From: Pollenia angustigena
Lineage: Eukaryota; Arthropoda; Insecta; Diptera; Polleniidae
Direction: 5' to 3'
Assembly (NCBI GenBank): GCA_930367215.1
Contig: OV884057.1
Span: 249,824,830-249,888,829, forward strand
DNA: 64,000 nucleotides
The notes beneath the pieces were generated by a model. That model ran no database searches. It saw only the letters and a program-made list of their open reading frames with translations, and had not been told where the DNA came from. Both the position numbers and the translations under genes were made by a program. Within the stretch, counting starts at the first letter, position 1, and each line of letters starts with the position of its first letter. Positions 10,944-21,322 of the stretch are shown here, piece after piece.

Positions 10944-12996
10944 ATGAATAGCCAGGACACTCTTATTAACTATCGTGATTTCCGTAATATTGATTACCCT
11001 TTGCTAAATCAACTGATTGAAAATATACACTGGAGTTATATTTTTTCATTGGACAATGTGAATAATCAATTGACTTTTATTGAGAACAATGTCAACAACG
11101 TATTTGAGTTCTGTGTTCACATAAAAACTAAATTAATAAAAGCTAATCAGCAGCCTTGGTTTAACTCGCAAATCAAACAACTAATAAAAAGAGAGATGCT
11201 GCTTATGGCAGGTGGAAAAGGTTTAAAACTGATGAGCTACATACTGTTTTTAAATCTGCTAGAAGAGATGTCGTAAAACATATTCGGCAGGCAAAATCAT
11301 CGTTTTATCAAAGAAAGTTCTCCTCAGCTATTGAAAGCAAAACTAAATGGAAGGAAATTCGGAACATTGGTATAGGGCAGAAACCCACTCTCAATAGTAA
11401 TCAGATCGTTGATGTAAATGCGCTTTACACCAAGTTTGTAAGTGTCAATATCCCACCACCGACCCAAAACATTTATGATGACATCTGCAGTGTATCTATT
11501 GAAGATTGTTTCAGCTTTCGATGTGTTGATCAGTGTGATGTACTTGACAGTTTTCTATCCATCAAATCAAATGCAGTTGGCATGGACGGTATGAATCATA
11601 TTTTCCTTAAAGCGATAATTCCAAAGATATTGCCTTACTTAACCCATCTGTTCAACATTATTTTAACAAAATCAGTATTTCCAGATGGATGGAAGAAATC
11701 TAAAATTATACCAATTCCTAGGCCTAACAATGATTACCGACGGATAGCAATTCTTTCTTATTTATCAAAAGTGATGGAAAATATAATGTGCAGACAAATG
11801 AATCTATATTTGAGCCAAAAAACCTACTATGTGATCGACAATCCGGCTTTGTAAAAGCAAGAAGTTGTATTACAGCACTTGCAGACGTTGTTGATGATCT
11901 CAGGTCAAGTCTCGATCAAAATACGATATCCTTTCTAATTCTTCTAGACCATAGCAAAGCATTTGATACAGTTGTCCATCCAATCTTAATAAAGAAACTC
12001 GAAAAACTGTTCTATTTTTCAAGCTCCGCATGTAGCTTACTATCTTCATACCTTACTAACAGATCCCAAGTCGTACAATTAAACGGAAAACTGTCTAACC
12101 CGCTTGATGTCAACAGAGGCGTTCCACAAGGATCAATTCTTGGGCCCCTCCTATTTTGTTTATACATAAACGATTTACCTGAAGTTACGATTAACACCAA
12201 AGTACACATGTATGCAGATGATGTACAACTTTATACTAGCACCAATGTCGCTGACATTCAATCATGTGTAAATAGCATTAACATTGATTTAAATCACATC
12301 AACAACTGGGCTAATGATAATGGATTACTCATTAATCCTTCAAAATCCAAATGTATTTTTCTTTCAAAAAGTAAAATAACATTAGATGATCAATTTCAAA
12401 TTAAAATAAACAACAACATAATTCATTTCGTAAATTCTTCAAAAAATCTGGGAGTTATATTTAATAATGAACTTACTTGGTCAACCCATATCAACACTAT
12501 TGTAGGGAGAGTTTATGGTATGCTACGTAATCTGTGGGCAGTGAAATTTTCCACACTTTTAAATATTCGAATGTTGTTAGCAAAAACCTACCTTATTCCA
12601 GTGCTTTTATACGGATGCGAAATTTTTGCTAATAGTAATAGCGCTGACCTCAAAAAACTAAATGTTGCCTACAATAATATTGCAAGATACATCTACGCTA
12701 AAGGACGCCGCGAACACATATCATTGTTTTCATACCGAATATATGGGATGAGTTTTGTAAATCTTCTTAAATTTAAATGCCTTTTACTGCTACATAAAGT
12801 AATAACTCAAAAACAACCAATATATCTATTCAGAAGAATTCAATTTGCAAGATCGCGTCGTGGTAAGAAAATAATTCAGCAACGATTTCGAAGTCCTTTG
12901 TCAGAACGTCACTTTTTTATTTATTCCACTGGAACAAAATTCCAGATAATATGCAGCTAATAGGCAACGCAAACTTGTTTAAAAAGGAGCTATTAA
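10944..12996 (+). pseudogene. LINE ORF2, reverse transcriptase domain
   Basis: This is the polymerase part of ORF2, spread over three frames (10944-11276, about 11279-11854 and 11788-12960, with a further shift near 12925). Motifs in order: SNAVGMDGMNHIFLKAI, WKKSKIIPIPRPNNDYRRIA, LLDHSKAFDTVVH (catalytic Asp, domain A), GVPQGSILGPLLFCLYINDLP (domain B), HMYADDVQLY (catalytic YADD), KNLGVIFNNELTW and a C-terminal WNKIPDN-type ending that becomes readable only after the last frameshift. All RT catalytic residues are present, but the frameshifts rule out a working polymerase. The long final frame suggests the copy is not very old. Confidence 0.92.
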
Positions 12997-13265
12997 ATCA
13001 CTTCTGTTAAACTTTAATATGTTAACTAAATATGCTAATTAAAATTGTTTTGTTTTAAATGTGAATATGTTAACTAATTCATTTATTCTCTGCGCTTTTT
13101 TTGTAAATGTATATTATACTACTTAGCTTTAATTTTTGTTTGATTTTAATTCACTAAATAATAATGCTTTTTTAGTTTGATAATTTTTAATCATACCTAT
13201 TTCAGTTTGTTATACTCACTAGCACTATCATTTATAAGATTTATCTTGTTGTGCTAGATCTTCAA

Positions 13266-13296
<31 letters not shown>

Positions 13297-13312
13297 AAAA
13301 AAAAAAAAAAAA
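12997..13312 (+). mobile_element. LINE 3' UTR, polyadenylation signals and poly-A tail
   Basis: AT-rich tail ending in overlapping AATAAA signals (about 13264-13283) and a run of more than 20 A interrupted once. The tail defines the LINE 3' end and therefore its plus-strand orientation. Confidence 0.8.
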
Positions 13313-13601
13313 AGATGGCTGAATTACAGTATAAGTACTTGCGGCGGTTAGCATCAAAAAAACAGTATTAGTTCAGACTTTGTCAAGTTAAGAGCGCATC
13401 ACGCGGAGAAAATTATAAGCATTGAAGTGTGTTGATTACAATAGTGAATTGTAAATAAAAGCTGTAATTTACGGTTGTTAAAGTGACCAAGTTCTTAATA
13501 AATAAGTGTTATACATTAAAGTGTTGTGTTTATTTAATTTTATTTGAAATGCAATAAATGAACTCGAAACGGTTTATTATATAGGAAATAAACCAAAACG
13601 T
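13313..13601 (+). mobile_element. Diverged LTR fragment of the TGTTACG Gypsy family
   Basis: Read on the plus strand this matches the reverse complement of the LTRs at 19574-20582 and 23333-24235. Shared blocks are TTCAGACTTTGTCAA, ACGGTTGTTAAAGTGACC, the CAATAAATGAACTCGAAACG block and AAATAAACCAAAACGT. It stops at 13601, just short of the expected LTR terminus, and starts directly at the LINE poly-A. It is a truncated solo fragment in the opposite orientation to the two larger copies. Confidence 0.75.
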
Positions 13602-14003
13602 GTACGACTTCAGAGTGATAGAAATTTTGCAAAAATAGTTTTAACTGGAAAATTTTTTTATCATTATGTTTAATTTGGAGGGTACTATATATGAAAAAAA
13701 ATTATTAAATTCGGAACCATGTTGTCCAAAATATCGAGCAAAATAAGTGCATATCGTACGTGACATAAAACGAAAGTGATTTTGGGGTGAATGTAAAAAA
13801 ATACGAAGATCTGCGAATTGTGGGAGGCTTTTCTCCTTTTTTAAATTTTTACATTAAGCCACATATTTTTCCTTTATAATCCGTAATTGGAAAAAAATTT
13901 TTTTTTCGATGGTTTTATAATGAACAAAATGTAATATCGTGACATTATCAGTCACGAAATATTTATATTTTTTTAAAAATATGTGAATATAAAAGATTTA
14001 AAA
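13602..14003. other. AT-rich DNA, no gene
   Basis: Nothing recognised beyond short homopolymer runs. The string AATATCGTACGTGAC at 14514-14528 has a close partial counterpart near 13753 (ATATCGTACGTGAC), hinting at an internal repeat. Confidence 0.5.
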
Positions 14004-14420
14004 CATATAGTCGGTCAAGCCCGACCATATGACACCCTACACTATAATATATAAAAAAAAATTTTTAAGAATGTACCCTATTTGGGACCCATGGGCAATC
14101 AAGATCGCCAGAATAGTATTATGCTTTGAGTTTAAAAGTTAGATGCGTCGAATATTGCTTAGTTATTTCCACCTATAGGAGATTTGTTTGCCCCTAGCCG
14201 ATTTAAGGAAGGTTGTTAATATGGGACCTATGGTTAATTTTGAACCTACCCGCACAATATTTTGTCATGACATAGTACCTATCGTAAAAGCCATTGTCGA
14301 TAATTTTTATGTAAATACCAACATTTATAAGGAAGTTATGGCATTAAAAGCTATTTTCGGGAGTATTACATGTATAGGAGCTATGGTCAAATATGGACCA
14401 ATTCCAAAAAAATTTTGTTA
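14004..14420 (+). repeat. Decayed copy of interspersed repeat family 2
   Basis: Begins with ATAGTCGGTCAAGCCCGACC followed by ATATGACACCCTACAC, the same terminus as the better copies at 24541 and 26492. The rest is diverged. The ORF at 14188-14421 is a by-product of this repeat, with no recognised domain. Confidence 0.6.
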
Positions 14421-14610
14421 GATGATTTTAGTTGTAATAAAATAAGGTTTGACCAAATGTAAACTAAATAACACCGTAATAAGATGATGCATTAAGTTGC
14501 ATTTTAGTACTTACAATATCGTACGTGACGAGCTTTAAAAGCTTATACAATTTTTATTATACCAATTTAATAAAAAATACCGATCAATATTTTTTTGCAG
14601 GAAATATCTT

Positions 14611-14912
14611 TAAATAGTTGTTATAGTTTTCTATATACAGGCTTTCAAGGTCATTAATTTAATGTAAATAAAATTTTAATATTTTAAGTTTTGTGTTGTG
14701 TTGTCCACCTATACAAAATACTGTGATATATTTTATAAATGATGTAAACTGACGAAAAAGATTATTATTTTAATAAAACTCAATCCCTGAAGAAGTTGGA
14801 AAGAATACCAACGGAACGTCGGATTTTATTGATAATGAAATAAATAATCTTTTATTTACATTAAATTAATGACCTTGAAAGCCTGTATATAGAAAACTAT
14901 AACAACTATTTA
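14611..14912. repeat. Exact 63-bp inverted repeat pair around a hammerhead-like core
   Basis: The 63-base arms (14611-14673 and 14850-14912) are reverse complements with no mismatch that I can see. Each holds the block CTATATACAGGCTTTCAAGG or its complement. The 176-bp centre contains the hammerhead-like motif annotated separately. Inverted terminal arrangements plus hammerhead motifs are known from Penelope-like elements, so this may be a Penelope-like or retrozyme-like remnant. No reverse transcriptase is present. Confidence 0.75.
14787..14820 (+). ncRNA. Hammerhead-ribozyme-like core (degenerate)
   Basis: The sequence CTGAAGA, a stem GTTGG...CCAAC with an 8-base loop, then GGAACGTC matches the hammerhead layout CUGANGA, stem II, GAAA, stem III with cleavage after GUC. 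The second core box reads GGAAC where a functional ribozyme would have GAAAC, so the canonical GAAA is broken. Self-cleaving activity is therefore doubtful, although the ancestor probably had it. Such motifs sit near the ends of Penelope-like elements and retrozymes. Confidence 0.5.
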
Positions 14913-16319
14913 GAGTAATCCAAAAAGGTCGATAAATACTTATAATTATAGAAATATCTTGCTTTGAACTTTAATTTTGAAACACCTAAGATTGATCTAT
15001 TTCAAATGACAAAGACAAATGCTGTTTTCGCAGCACGTTCGTGACATTAGAATAGCATCCAAAACAAACACAAAAATATACCGCTAATCGAACTATATAC
15101 ATATTCGGTCTTTCCTCATGTATCTTGTTAATTGCTGTTGTAACAATAATTTTAAAGCATAATTCCAAGGTTGCCGGCATCTGCATTTAATCGGCAGAAA
15201 ATTTAAAATTGTTAATTGCAGTTACTAAAAATATATCAAAGAGAAAGTCAGTTTAAATTTTTATTTTTTGCTTTTTAAAAATTGTAATAAGCTATAAGTA
15301 CCCCGGCATAGTAAAGTTTGGGTGTTTTTTTAATTTCTACCATATTTGAAAAAAAGTTTCAAGCGTTTTAATTTTTTGAGTCGTGGTTGACATTCTCATG
15401 GAAATGCCCATATGTAAGTTTGCGCGGCATTTCGTTTTGAAAGTATTAAATAAAATTGGCTTTTTTAATTAATTGTTTTAAATTGTGCTAAATTTTTAAA
15501 GAAATTTAATAATAATATTCTTTAAAATTCGTTTGACTAAACAACTTATTTTGTCATATAAAATTAGGTACTTTTTAAAGGGAATTGAGGTGAGCCTACC
15601 TACATATGTATCTCTTATGAATTTGCCTCGTATAAAAATACATACCAACAGAGTTAGCCAAAGGCTTAGCTATTCTGGGGTGGGCAAATGCACCCCATTC
15701 CAAAAAGAAGACAATAGCGGTTTTCACCCGTGATAGAAAAGTCCCTTGTAGAATTTGTGAATCTTATTTAGTTAAAGTACCAAGATTAACAACACTGCAA
15801 CAACAAAATGTGTTAGACTAAAATTTACTATGCTGTGGTTGAAAAATCCAACAAAAAGCTGTAGTAAACACGTTTGTTAAATAACCCAGAATAAAACAAT
15901 TGAAGAAACTACATCTGTCTCTCTCCCTCACTCAGCTACTTCATTAATTTACAATACTAACGAAAAAGACACTCACGCTTTGTAGTATAAGATCGTATTA
16001 AGTAAAGCAGAGCTGTACACTAAATACAAAGGATGAAAACCACTAATATAAAACAAAATAATTTTTTATTAAAACAAAACTTAAAAATATATTGCAAAAA
16101 TTCAGTTTGCAATGAATGTAACAAAAAACAAAGTAATTAAAAAAAAACTGGTTTTTCATTATGAAAAATCACCCAAAAATATTTGTGGGGTGCAATAACG
16201 CCTTACGAAATAAATTATTTAAATTCCAATTGAGAAATAAGGCCTTTATTGAAATTTAGCAAATGGTGCAATAAAGCCTTTATTTTATATTTTTTGATTC
16301 TTTTGTTACACTGATCAAT
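14913..16319. other. AT-rich DNA without a recognised gene
   Basis: Only short chance ORFs. Around 16190-16290 GTGCAATAA(A/C)GCCTT occurs more than once and ATCACCCAAAAATATT recurs at 18203-18220, linking this stretch to the repeat complex that follows. Confidence 0.5.
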
Positions 16320-16545
16320 TTATTGTTTTTTGTTGTTGTTGATAACAGCATTTCGCATACTAAACTGTGTCACTATTGGCATCTTAATTCTGTGAGAAGT
16401 TTAATTTTTATTTTTGATGCTTTTTCTCTTTTATTGTTTTTTGTTGTTGTTGATAACAGCATAACTTACAAAACCGTGTTAGTATGTCATCATCAGTCAT
16501 TTGCTAAGCCACATTGTGACACACAAATAGTGACATAATGTCCAT
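16320..16545 (+). repeat. Direct duplication of about 115 bp
   Basis: TTATTGTTTTTTGTTGTTGT followed by TGATAACAGCAT occurs at 16320 and again at about 16433, each followed by related sequence with a lone ACTGTGT or CCGTGTT. A simple tandem duplication; the ORF across it is a by-product. Confidence 0.7.
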
Positions 16546-16549
16546 GGAC

Positions 16550-17240
16550 TTTATGCACTACATAGGAAAAAGCCACCTAAATCTTCACTTAATACAGTTT
16601 TTCTGCGTGGCGGCCTGCGGCCGATCTTAGGGGATTGCTCCTCCATAGGACGCGGCAAGTGGCTTCGCTGAATACAGTTTTCCTGCGCGCGTCTCATTAT
16701 CTTCCGTAGTGTGACGTCATAGTGTCCGTGGTCAAACTCGAAAGCAAGGATTTTCTCTTCTTTGATAAAACAAGTACCGGCTTCGCTAACTAAAGCTTCT
16801 CTGCATAGCCGGCCTTTGGCCGGCGGCAAGCATTTTCTCCTCTATGGTATAACAAAACCCGGCTTCACTAACTTAAGCTTCTCTGCATAGCCGGCCTTCG
16901 GCCTGGCGCAAGGATTTTCTCCTCTATAGTATAACAAATACTGGCTTCGCTAACTAAAGCTTATCTGCGAAATCGGTCTTCGTTCGGAAACAAGGCAGAT
17001 TTTAGAAGCTTTACTTAGCGAAACCGGTACTTGTTATACCATAAAGGAAATAATCGTTGCGCCCGCCCAAAGGCCGCCTGCGCAGAGAAGCTTTAGTTAG
17101 CGAAGCCGGTCTTTGTGATATCATAGAGTAGAAAATCCTTGCGCCCGGCCGAAGGCCGGCTTTGCCGACACGCTTTAGTAAGCGCTGCCGGTATTTGTTA
17201 CACCATAGGGGAGAAAATCCTTGCGCCCAAAAGAGTTTTC
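16550..17240. repeat. GC-rich mirror-image repeat array, copy 1
   Basis: Units of about 82 bp contain the self-complementary core AGCCGGCCTTCGGCCGG, then GCGCAAGGATTTTCTCCTCT, ATGGTATAACAAACACCGG and CTTCGCTAACTAAAGCTTCT. To the left of about 16985 the units run in one orientation and to the right in the opposite one, giving a large palindromic array around TTCGTTCGGAAACAAGGCAG. The composition is far more GC-rich than the surroundings. The short ORFs here are frame by-products of the repeats. I do not recognise the family. Confidence 0.8.
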
Positions 17241-17259
17241 GTTAAATGTTTAATATATG

Positions 17260-17424
17260 CACCCAGAAAAAAAACAACAAAACCATTTTTAAAAAAAATG
17301 TTGACCATATTATGTTTAATTTAACCAAATCATTGTCACCGACAACAATATTATGGTAAAATAAGTTTCTTTAAAAATAGTTTTGTTGGTTGTGACCATA
17401 ATAAAATATGTTTTTCTCTGCGTG
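17260..17424. mobile_element. MITE with CACCCAGAGAAAAA-type ends, copy 1
   Basis: 165-bp element with inverted ends CACCCAGAAAAAAAAC / TTTTTCTCTGCGTG. Subterminal TGACCATAAT / ATTATGGT blocks are also inverted. TATG occurs directly on both sides (17256-17259, 17425-17428), a possible target duplication. Related elements lie at 45235-45715 and 56232-57532, and a lone end (GTTTTTTCTCTGGGTG) is at about 18297. Confidence 0.7.
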
Positions 17425-17689
17425 TATGAAGATCTTTTTTTGTATTAACCATCTTTAGTAATTATGGCCCTTATGACATTTTTAAAAATTACATAATGTC
17501 CATTTGCAAAGTGTCTTAATGCCCACGGACGTTATGACATTTTCAAAAGTGTCACAGTGTCCATGGACATTACGACACTGGACTTTATGACATGCCACCT
17601 TGCAAAAAGCTATATTCTGTTTTGAGAAATTGATTATAACTATGCAGTGATTAATTAATATTTAACTATTGAAGAGTTCACAAAGTTTG

Positions 17690-18240
17690 GCGGAGGGCTC
17701 AAATAAGTATTACTGTCCATACTGCCGCGCAGTTGTTGAAGATACAATGCAATTTTTTACATAAAACTTACATTTATATATTACTAAATTTATATGAATA
17801 ATAAACACTGTTTTGCAAATTGCGTAATTTTTTATTTTTTTTTTGGGTCATTTTTCATTTTTATTTTGGGCCCTTTTTCGTTTCTTTTGGGCAAAATTTC
17901 ATATATAACTTTTTGGGTCATTTTTCATGTTCTTTTGGGAGATTCTTCATTTGAGCGATTTTTAATTTTTTTTTGGGCCATTTTTCTTTGGGCGATTTTT
18001 CCTACAGCCTTTGCTAACACCTTCTTAAATGGCTGTAGGAAATATCGCCCAAAGAAAAATGGCAAAAAAAAAAAAAAATGAAAAATCACCCAAAAAAATT
18101 CCATGTAAAATTGGGCCTTAATTCATATGAAAAGTGACCCAAAATTTTTGGGCTTTTTTTCGTTATTATTGGGTGATTTTTCGTTTTTTAAATTCATAAC
18201 GAAAAATCACCCAAAAATATTATATGAAAAATAGCCCATT
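17690..18240. repeat. Repeat block rich in TTTTTGGGTCATTTTTC motifs, copy 1, with a hairpin
   Basis: From about 17715 the block TACTGTCC(A/T)TACTGCCG... to ATTTTTCTTTGGGCGAT is duplicated at 18885-19190. It ends in a hairpin with arms of about 34 bases (17975-18008 and 18031-18064) built on GCCATTTTTCTTTGGGCGAT. Multiple TGGGTCATTTTTC and GAAAAATCACCCA strings occur in both orientations out to 18230, making the whole stretch self-complementary. Confidence 0.7.
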
Positions 18241-18339
18241 TTTTCGGGCCATCTTTATTTAATATAATTGTAATTTATTTAAAAATAAGTTTGTTGTTTT
18301 TTCTCTGGGTGTTTATATTAAATATATAACGAAAACACT

Positions 18340-18866
18340 TTTGGGCGCAAAGATTTTCTCCTCAAGAATATAATATATACCGGCTGCGCTAACTCAAGGT
18401 TCTCTGCAAAGCCGGCCTTCGGCCGGGCGCATGGATTTTCTCCTCTATGGTATAACAAACACCGGCTTCGCTAACTAAAGCTTCTCTGTATAGCCGGCCT
18501 TTGGCCGGGCGCAAGAATTTTCTCCTCTATGGTATAACAAACACCGGATTCGCTAACTAAAGCTTCTTTGTATAGCCGGCCTTCGGCCGGGCACAAGGAT
18601 TTCCCCTCTATGGCATAACAAACACCGGCTTCGCTAACTAAAGCTTCTCTGCGTATATGGCCTTCGTTCGAAAACAAGGCAGATTTTAGAAGCTTTACTT
18701 AGCGAAACCGGTACTTGTTCTACCATAGAGGAGAAAATCCTTGCGCCCGGCCGAAGGCCGGCTGTACAGAGAAGCTTTAGTTAGTGAAGCCGGTGTTTGC
18801 TATACCATAGAGGAGAAAATCCTTGCGCCCGGCCGAAGGCCGGCTATGCAGAGAAGCTTAGCGAAG
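18340..18866. repeat. GC-rich mirror-image repeat array, copy 2
   Basis: Same roughly 82-bp unit as at 16550-17240: about four units in one orientation (18340-18660), then two in the opposite orientation (18675-18860). The inversion point carries the same TTCGTTCGAAAACAAGGCAG string. The unit-start spacing measured on CTTCT(C/T)TG at 18481, 18563 and 18644 is 82 and 81 bp. Confidence 0.8.
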
Positions 18867-18879
18867 TTTGCGCAGCCGG

Positions 18880-19200
18880 TATTACTGTCCTTACTGCCGA
18901 GCAGCTGTTGAAGATAGAATGCAATTTTTACATAAAACTTACACTTGTATGGAACTAAATTTATACGAATAATAACCACTTTTTTGCAAATTGGGTAATT
19001 TTTAATTTTTTTTCGGAAAAATTCGTTTTTGTGCTTTTTGGGTCATTTTTCATTTTTTTTTGGGCCCTTTTTCGTTTTTGTTGGGCAAAATTTCATATAT
19101 AACTTTTTGGGTCATTTTTCATGTTCTTTTGGGCGATTTTTCATTTTTTTTTTGGGCCATTTTTCTTTGGGCGATATTTCCTACAGCCTTCTTAAATATC
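18880..19200. repeat. Repeat block copy 2 (duplicate of about 17715-18000)
   Basis: Repeats TACTGTCCTTACTGCCGAGC, then GAAGATAGAATGCAATTTTT and the TGGGTCATTTTTC series, ending near CCTACAGCC. The distance between mirror array and tail differs between the two copies because copy 1 contains the MITE at 17260-17424 and extra DNA. Confidence 0.7.
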
Positions 19201-19573
19201 GTACAAAATATTTTCAACTTTGCCCATGTGTAGTTTTGAACGTTTCCCCCCGTTTCCACATGAAAGTGCATGTTCGAAAACTCAATACACTCCCACTTTT
19301 TCACTAACATTCACACAATTTTTGCACTTTCAGCCAATCAGCTGTTTTCTTGATTTTTCGTTGATAATACGTATACACTACTTGCATGTAATTACTTGCA
19401 TATGGAAACGTCGGGTTAAGATCGCAATGGTGCCATTAACTCAAATTTAGCTTATCTCAACTTAAGCACTTTTTCATTTTTGCCACTTTCTTTTTTGGCG
19501 GTCTGCGATTTTTTTAAACAAAAAAGAAATCAAAAATTATTCTTCGTTTGGAAACATTGTTTTGTATACATAT
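19201..19573. other. Unannotated spacer left of the Gypsy-type element
   Basis: No recognised feature. Its last four bases (ATAT, 19570-19573) form the left target duplication of the element that follows. Confidence 0.5.
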
Positions 19574-20582
19574 TGCTACGTTACTGCCTTCTTTCAATAA
19601 CGTTTTGGTTTATTTCCTTTATAATAAATCGTTTCGAGTTCTTTTTTGCATTTTAAATAAAACTAAATAATCACAACATTTTACACACTGTTTATAATTT
19701 ACACACCTTTATTTAGTACTTTGTCACTTTAACAACCGTAATTTATATATATTTATATTGGTGAATAAAAACCAACTATAATTTTCTTAGCGAGACACGT
19801 TTTTGACAAAGTCTGAACTAAGAATGATTTCTTTATGCTTGCCGCCGCAAGTATTTATACTCTAGCCCAGGCGTCTAGATGGCTCTATAAAGTTCGCCGC
19901 ATTACGGCTACTTACTCTATAGTTACTATTTATATGGCTGAATTAATTTAGTTATTAGGAATCATAAACTAAGGCATACTTTTAGGCGTTACCATAAATT
20001 GATATAACATAATAAGGAAAATTCTAGTATTTACAGTGGGGTTGAAGTACAATTATGCACAACAATTTTAACATTACATCTGTACATTGATTTTTACACT
20101 AGAAGTGTGCATAACTTATACAATAACAATTTTCACTAATAATATAACTAACAAATACTTAATAAAGGCTAGATAACACTTTTATACTTTCTATTAATAC
20201 ATGTCAAAAAATCAAGTTATATAACAAAGTGTGATAGTGTGAATGCAATGTGTCACGAAAATGACGAAGAATTATGGAAAAAGTTTGACATCCCATACGA
20301 CTTCATTGTTTTTGGAAAAATTTCTAAACAATAATACTTCATTAGATCAGGGTTGCATTTTATTTCATTTGTGAGTGTTTATACTTTGTGTGATGGTGTG
20401 AACACAAAATGTCATGTTAAATTAGATTTTTTGACAGTCGCAACTAAACTCATTAGATTTCTATCTCACAAAGTATCATGGAATACGTAAGACTTGTGAG
20501 ATAGTGTAATCAAGCCTTAACTAATCAATACAAGACAACACATAAATTAATCTAATTCTTAACTAAAGTTACTTGTGTAACA
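19574..20582 (-). repeat. Left LTR (3' LTR of the minus-strand element)
   Basis: Ends TGCTACG...GTAACA; the first base triplet has diverged from the TGTTACG of the other LTRs. Without the MITE at 20166-20517 it is about 654 bp, matching the other LTRs. A plus-strand TTATAATAAATCG and several AATAAA-like strings are present but strand-specific signals were not resolved. Confidence 0.88.
20166..20517. mobile_element. PIF/Harbinger-like MITE inside the left LTR
   Basis: Inverted ends AGGCTAGATAACAC / GTGTAATCAAGCCT and a 3-bp TAA on both sides (20163-20165, 20518-20520), which fits PIF/Harbinger insertion into TWA. The right LTR lacks this insert at the homologous site (AATACTTAATAACTAATC), which proves the boundaries. 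Confidence 0.8.
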
Positions 20583-20595
20583 CTGCCTTCCACTT
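20583..20595 (-). promoter_or_regulatory. Polypurine tract of the copy 1 element
   Basis: Minus strand reads AAGTGGAAGGCAG immediately before the LTR terminus TGTTAC. This is the plus-strand primer site expected next to a 3' LTR. Copy 2 has AAGTGGGGAGCAG at the same place. Confidence 0.6.
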
Positions 20596-21322
20596 AAGCC
20601 TGTTCGTCCCGAATAGGCTCAGAATCACCTCTTCCATAAGGGGCTAATCGCTCTAAATGAACAACTTTCATTTTAGCTCTTGGACTTCTATATCTCTGTA
20701 TTCGGTATACATCATTTAATTTCTTTATCACCTTATGTGGTCCATTCCAATGTAGTTGTGGCTTGGCAATTAATCTTTCCTTTGGTTGCTGATTCATTGG
20801 CAAAATCAGCTGGCCCTTCATAGATCCTACAGAATTCACAGCCCGATCATATATGGACAACTTACTACGGCCACGCCCAGACTTTCTAAGGTCATAAGGA
20901 ATTCTCCGCTCCAATGAAGATACCTGCTTATCTTCTGGTATAGGTAGTGCACTACAGTTGCACTGCGGAAGTGACGCACAACCTCTGTTTATTGTGCTCC
21001 TGACTGCCACACGCTTTGGGCAGTTTCCCTTAAAATTTTGTCTTCCACCTTTACTATTAGCCCTTATAACCTTAGCCCATACGGGTTCAAATCTTTTCGC
21101 TGTTAACCAGTCTTTACTGCGCTCTACCTGCAAAGAGCGACCTTCACTGATGCATTCCCTTCTATCTGCCTCCGTACAGTGCCTGGCTTCCAATCTGCTC
21201 AGCTGTCTTACATGAGCAACCGCTTTTTCCCGTTTTGCAACTTTTCTGTATGGTATGTATGAATTCCAGACGAGTACAAGCGAGAAGCTGTCCCACACGA
21301 GCCTCACTTTCATACCCAACAT
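20594..21322 (-). pseudogene. Linker plus integrase C-terminal domain
   Basis: The last 242-residue open stretch of the element. Its start overlaps the end of the protease frame after a frameshift. The final 80 residues (QLHWNGPHKVIKKLNDVYRI, then HLERLAPYGRGD) are the GPY/F-type C-terminal domain of a Gypsy integrase, which binds DNA and can guide target choice. The preceding 120 residues are a basic, cysteine-containing linker with no RT, RNase H or DDE motif. In copy 2 the same region is fused in frame to the protease, giving one continuous protein. Compared with copy 2, one residue is missing from the NDVVYRI motif. Confidence 0.8.

Larger units (their letters stand above)
8096..13312 (+). 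mobile_element. CR1-like non-LTR retrotransposon (LINE), near full length but defective
   Basis: The order is ORF1 (interrupted), AP-type endonuclease, reverse transcriptase, 3' UTR, then AATAAATAAATAAATAATA followed by a poly-A tract ending at 13312. That is the layout of a target-primed LINE. ORF1 residues continue across the TIR element at 8151-9079, so that element landed in the LINE later. Every ORF carries frameshifts or stops. I place it in the CR1/Daphne/Jockey assemblage from the endonuclease and RT motifs; the exact clade needs a phylogeny. The 3' end abuts an LTR fragment at 13313, suggesting the LINE inserted into that LTR. Confidence 0.82.

Noticed and set aside
16550..16829. 92-residue minus-strand ORF and similar ORFs at 17139 and 18471
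   Set aside because: Their shared peptides (EALVSEAGVCYTIEEKILAP-like) are translations of the 82-bp GC-rich repeat unit in both orientations, so similarity does not imply a gene.
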